From positions 1-11,675 of the forward strand of contig NWUY0300106352.1 in assembly GCA_004151065.3 (NCBI GenBank): 11,675 nt of DNA, in the 5' to 3' direction. This DNA is from Larix sibirica. Its lineage: Eukaryota > Streptophyta > Pinopsida > Pinales > Pinaceae. Positions 8,640 through 11,675 of this stretch are shown here, piece by piece. The first letter of the stretch is position 1; each line of letters opens with the position of its first letter. A model generated the notes under the pieces. It did no database searches and was not told the origin of the DNA. It was given only the letters and a program-made list of their open reading frames with translations. The position numbers were made by a program, and so were the translations under genes.

Positions 8640-8790
8640 CTGCAAACAAACAAACAAGTTAAGATTAGTTGACTGTAAGTACGAAGATATATTTTCAAGC
8701 TACTATTTAACACTCTGTTACTTCCAAAATTCTTAAAATACACAAGCTATCTTGTTTTCACTCTATCTGTACCAGTCTATTATCATTTGT
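8640..8790. other. Short spacer, no gene
   Basis: AT-rich spacer. It holds a consensus-like GTAAGT at 8675 on the + strand, with no exon evidence around it. Confidence 0.3.
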
Positions 8791-8862
8791 CCACTAAAAG
8801 CCATCGTTCAAATCTAGTATATTTCTCTATGACTAAAATCGGGTCATCATGGTTTTTAGTGG
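8791..8862. repeat. Inverted repeat, 14-bp arms with 44-nt loop
   Basis: CCACTAAAAGCCAT (8791-8804) is the reverse complement of ATGGTTTTTAGTGG (8849-8862) except at one position, which pairs as G-U in RNA. The symmetry does not continue outward. Possible explanations are a foldback-element fragment, a small hairpin RNA or chance. Confidence 0.6.
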
Positions 8863-9135
8863 GCTTATATCCCTATGATCTTCACCATATCATTTTACTT
8901 ATATCTTCAATATGTCGCATAGATCATCAGAGGATAATGGATTAATATTTATATTGAACAGAGAGCGATTATGATCTAAGCATGTTGGATCTCAATACAA
9001 ACATAACTCTCAATCAATTAAAAGACCTTTCTAGAACCCGACTCCCACTCTTTGTCCTACAAATCAAACTCTGTTCATTCCTCCCTTCATTCTCATTTCA
9101 TTTGGCTACATCCTTTGTTTCATTCGCCCTCGCCA
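8863..9135. other. Spacer ending in a C/T-rich stretch before the 9136 ORF
   Basis: Positions 9040-9130 are strikingly C/T-rich (for example cattcctcccttcattctcatttc), as seen in plant 5' untranslated leaders. An ATG at 8982 opens the same frame as the following ORF. However, the 50 residues it adds look like translated leader (Ser, Phe, Leu rich), so I do not use it as the start. Confidence 0.4.
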
Positions 9136-9679
9136 TCGTGCCTACTCGCTATAAAACCTCTTCTACACCTATCGTTCAACCTACTCACATGACCAACTGA
9201 AGTGTCAACAAGGATAAACCCTATGTTCAGTCGGCCCTCTTAGAGAAGTTTGTCTCAAAGCCGAATGAATCTGCTCCTAATGCATCTATTCCTAAGTTTG
9301 ATATTCGATGATGTCTCTGTCAAGCCACCTGGAGATCCTATTCCTGAGTTTACTCCTACTTTCACTTTGGTTGTGGTTAATGCTAAGGTGACCATTTCTA
9401 TTGACTCTAAAACACCCTCAATCAACTTCGGCTCTCCTGAAACAACTTAAGGTGCTTGCAGGACCTTCCACTCCAAGTCTCCAAAAGGACTATGGACAGT
9501 TTTTGCAGCTGAAGATGAACAACATTAAGGAAGATCATGAGGCCCTCACTTCCTCATATGATCTTCTGCAGAATAAGTTCTTAGATTTGGAAGGGCAATA
9601 TAAACAATTTAAAGCCAAGATCATTTCATCCCGTTCAATAGTGAAGGTGACTGCCTCGGCAGCCAAGCCTTCATCTTGA
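9136..9679 (+). pseudogene. Degenerate retroelement ORF with probable coiled-coil C-terminus
   Basis: The frame reads PTRYKTSSTPIVQPTHMTN from 9141, with a TGA at 9198, and continues as SVNKDKPYVQSALLEKFVSK to about 9300. It then shifts to frame 1 (DDVSVKPPGDPIPEFTPTF, to about 9450) and to frame 2 (VLAGPSTPSLQKDYGQFLQL..., ending in TGA 9677-9679). The last 75 residues have heptad-like Leu/Met spacing, as in KMNNIKEDHEALTSSYDLLQ, then NKFLDLEGQYKQFKAKI, and probably form a coiled coil. The ORF stops 41 bp before a G-rich polypurine-like tract, the position of a 3' accessory ORF or gag-like protein next to an LTR. The family was not identified. It has one stop and two frameshifts. Confidence 0.55.
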
Positions 9680-9720
9680 TCTATATTTTTGTGTCGTGGG
9701 ACCTGGCACATCCTCATCCT

Positions 9721-9727
9721 GGGGGAG
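9721..9727 (+). other. Candidate polypurine tract of the second element
   Basis: GGGGGAG in atcctGGGGGAGttttggtgtcac resembles the plant Ty3/gypsy polypurine tract. It comes just after the stop of the preceding ORF. An LTR would start right after it; the first bases read TTTTGGTG, so a terminal TG is either decayed or a few bases further on. Confidence 0.5.
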
Positions 9728-10259
9728 TTTTGGTGTCACAATTTTGATATCATTCATGGCCATGTCAACCCTATAGTGTCATCTACAATGCATCAAATTC
9801 ATACATTTCACCCCTATGACACTACTTTTGCCTCAGGTATGAATCTTTTGAATCCTTTCGAATTAACGTTATTTCCATATGATTTATGATGATTTATTGT
9901 CTATATATGTTGGATTAATGATTTTAAACATCTTGGACCCATAGTTGTGATGATATAGGTCATTTTTCTCATACGAACGCCCATTCGGATCATTGTTCTC
10001 ATTCAGACTGTCATTCTCACCTCCGAAATCATTGGTTCAGGTACTTAGAGACATTAAAGACACAAACAGGAACATGGGTTTTGTTGCCCACCTAGCACAC
10101 ATGGTTCACGAATTTCTGCCTTCAAATATTCACTTCATAACTCGTCCAAGCATCCAACGATTCTGTTGCCAACTAAGGAAATTGTTTATCCACGATTTGG
10201 GGGAAAACTGCCCTCTTCAGTTTCAAATCTGTTCCCTGCCTTTAAGATGATCTATTTTT

Positions 10260-10293
10260 AGAGGGGTCGACCACTTGAAAGGATCGACCCTCT
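10260..10293. promoter_or_regulatory. Inverted GTCGACC / ATCGACC pair upstream of a TATA box
   Basis: AGAGGGGTCGACC (10260-10272) and GGATCGACCCTCT (10281-10293) are imperfect inverted repeats around the 8-base centre acttgaaa. There is one bulged G and one wobble position. The pair ends about 20 bp before TATATATA. It could be a dimeric transcription-factor site of the putative U3, or a hairpin. Confidence 0.45.
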
Positions 10294-10311
10294 CTCCCAT
10301 GTACAAACTAT

Positions 10312-10319
10312 TATATATA
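10312..10319 (+). promoter_or_regulatory. TATA box of the putative second LTR
   Basis: TATATATA lies in aaactatTATATATAcaggc. Transcription would be expected to start near 10340-10350. AATAAA follows at 10436, which fits an R region between them. Confidence 0.5.
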
Positions 10320-10435
10320 CAGGCTTAGCCATGCTCTCAAAAAAACGTTTTTGGGGTGAAAACCCTGATTTGAATTGATAATATGGAAGCCTTGGTTCAA
10401 ATTTGTTTTTCTCATGCTCCTGTGACTAGTTAGCT

Positions 10436-10441
10436 AATAAA
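10436..10441 (+). terminator. AATAAA polyadenylation-type signal
   Basis: AATAAA in tagctAATAAAgcttt lies about 120 bp downstream of the TATA box. Within an LTR it would help define the R/U5 border. The hexamer is short and frequent in AT-rich DNA, so only its position supports it. Confidence 0.35.
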
Positions 10442-10528
10442 GCTTTAGCCACCAATACTGGGAGGGCCCCCTCAGAAATTGTGTGAGCACATGTGTTGTG
10501 TATTTACATCTCTGCATTTCGTTTAGGT

Positions 10529-10642
10529 AAGTAATTGTGTTGTTTTCATTTGTTGTTGTGTATAAAACGTTTTCCACATCTAGATTGTGCCACTGTATAA
10601 GAAATGGTGTTGTTTTCTTCATTGCTATGTATAAAACGTTTT
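10529..10642 (+). repeat. Tandem duplication, 70-bp period, with TATAAAACGTTTT core
   Basis: aagtaattgtgttgttttca at 10529 recurs as aagaaatggtgttgttttct at 10599. Both copies proceed to GTATAAAACGTTTT, at 10560 and 10629. The copies match over about 45 bp and differ in the spacer. Confidence 0.75.
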
Positions 10643-11675
10643 TTAAATTCAAATGCTTGAATGCTTGTTTAAAATGAAAATGTTTTTAGATGCAGTGTGT
10701 GTTTGCTTTCATTATTTTGGTTGTCATAGGGTTTATACTTCATCCCCATAATTTTGTCTCTTAACAACAATAGGATTGAGTCTTAATCGAAATTTCTTGG
10801 TAGTGCAAAAGTTTTGCTTTATTTCAATTACCCAAATAGATAACAGGCTTGCATCTTGCTTTTACTATTCATTGCATTTTTTCCTTCCTTTCTAGTGGTG
10901 TAGGGTTTCATTGCTTTGAAATTGAATTCGTAGAAGATAGAGTTTTGAATTCATTACTATAGATATGCAGTTGAAAGAATTATTTCTGTTTTGGATAGCC
11001 ATTGAATTTTGTTTGTAGATTAGTCTTTGTTTTCCAGCAACAGTAGAAAACCCTTTTCAAAATTTGCCAAGTAGAAGTTAGATAGTTTGCTTATGAATAA
11101 TTCACTGCTTTGAAGAAATAAGTTTATTGCTTTATGCTTAGTATTTAGAACAACATTTCATCTCGCTGTCTTGAATTCATAGTTAATTATTGAATCACAT
11201 TTCATAAATTAATTAGTTAGCACACTTTCTTGAAGCAACATAGTCTCTTGTTTCAAAGTAGATAGTCCGCAATTAAGTTTTATCTTTTAATTTAAACTCT
11301 GATTTCACACAGTAGATAGCTTCTCAATTTGTAGGGGAGGTTAGATAAATTGCTTAGGGTTTGATTAATTGATTAAATAAATAAGTTAAATTGCTTCTAT
11401 AGTTCAATTTTCTTTCAATTCAGTATTTGCTTTCTAGAACAGAGTTTCCATTTCATTACAACTTTGATTTCTGTTTTAGATTAAAGTTGCATAGTGTTAG
11501 TTTTAAAATAGCAATTAAAGTTACATTTGAAATAGTTTTCTCATATAGAATAGCAATAGCATTTACTTATTAGCCCATAGCTTTTGATTCAATCATTTTT
11601 CCCAGTCTTAGATCATTCTTAGTTATGATTTGATTTGAATCTAATGTCGTATGTAGTGTCTGAATGAAATGTTGT
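10643..11675. other. T-rich region without recognisable genes
   Basis: This is about 1 kb of T-rich + strand with stops in all frames. Short motifs recur irregularly, such as gtagatag or gttagatag (11077, 11259, 11311, 11338) and ttgaattc. It may be the rest of an LTR, a long retroelement leader, or intron-like DNA. No domain, splice pair or primer-binding site is seen. Confidence 0.4.

Larger units (their letters stand above)
9728..11675 (+). repeat. Probable 3' LTR of a second retroelement, running off the window
   Basis: The call rests on the order of signals: ORF stop, GGGGGAG tract, about 580 bp without a gene, TATATATA at 10312, AATAAA at 10436, then T-rich sequence. No second copy is in the window, so the LTR identity is inferred. 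The ORFs at 9689-9889, 9993-10250 and 10434-10652 (-) show no recognisable protein features. No primer-binding site is seen before the window ends, so the right boundary is unknown. Confidence 0.45.

Noticed and set aside
1-11675. CRISPR arrays, tRNA or rRNA genes, bacterial operons
   Set aside because: No regularly spaced repeats with unique spacers, no tRNA-like cloverleaf boxes, no rRNA-like sequence and no prokaryotic gene layout were seen.

Overview
The window looks like repeat-rich, AT-rich nuclear DNA from a large-genome seed plant. Evidence for this is plant-type Ty3/gypsy LTR-retrotransposon remains, strong CpG decay in recognisable sites, no dense gene content and no bacterial-style operons. 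A gymnosperm such as a conifer would fit the old, broken elements with long LTRs, but the lineage is an inference. I see no intact host gene, tRNA, rRNA or CRISPR array.

Region 1 (about 1-6422) is one old Ty3/gypsy-type element on the + strand. A 1.4 kb direct repeat (1-1400, cut by the window edge) recurs at about 5008-6422 within a longer 3' LTR (about 4741-6422). Directly after the left copy is a decayed tRNA-Asp-type primer-binding site (1406-1423). The interior holds a broken gag (2057-2836) with a strongly acidic C-terminal part, then a broken RNase H (3037-3490). Protease and reverse transcriptase are not found between them, and no integrase is recognisable after them. A G-rich polypurine-like tract (4731-4740) precedes the right LTR, whose promoter-like TATTTAAG lies at 5014. 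The LTR ends carry a short tandem array with 4 copies on the left and 6 on the right.

Region 2 (6423-8790) is AT-rich and mostly uninterpretable. It contains a CCTAA-rich imperfect tandem repeat (6590-6705), a long A/C-rich stretch, and weak coding-like remnants at 8022-8425 (+) and 8424-8639 (-). A 14-bp inverted repeat with a 44-nt loop follows at 8791-8862.

Region 3 (about 9000-11675) appears to be the 3' end of a second + strand retroelement. A frameshifted ORF with a probable coiled-coil C-terminus (9136-9679) is followed by a GGGGGAG tract (9721-9727). After it comes LTR-like sequence with a TATA box (10312), an AATAAA (10436), a paired GTCGACC/ATCGACC inverted motif just upstream of the TATA, and a 70-bp-period tandem duplication. 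The right end is T-rich and runs off the window.

None of the coding remnants can make a full-length protein. The system here is decayed transposable-element biology. The most notable points are the gag-to-RNase H arrangement lacking reverse transcriptase and the CpG-specific decay of the primer-binding site.
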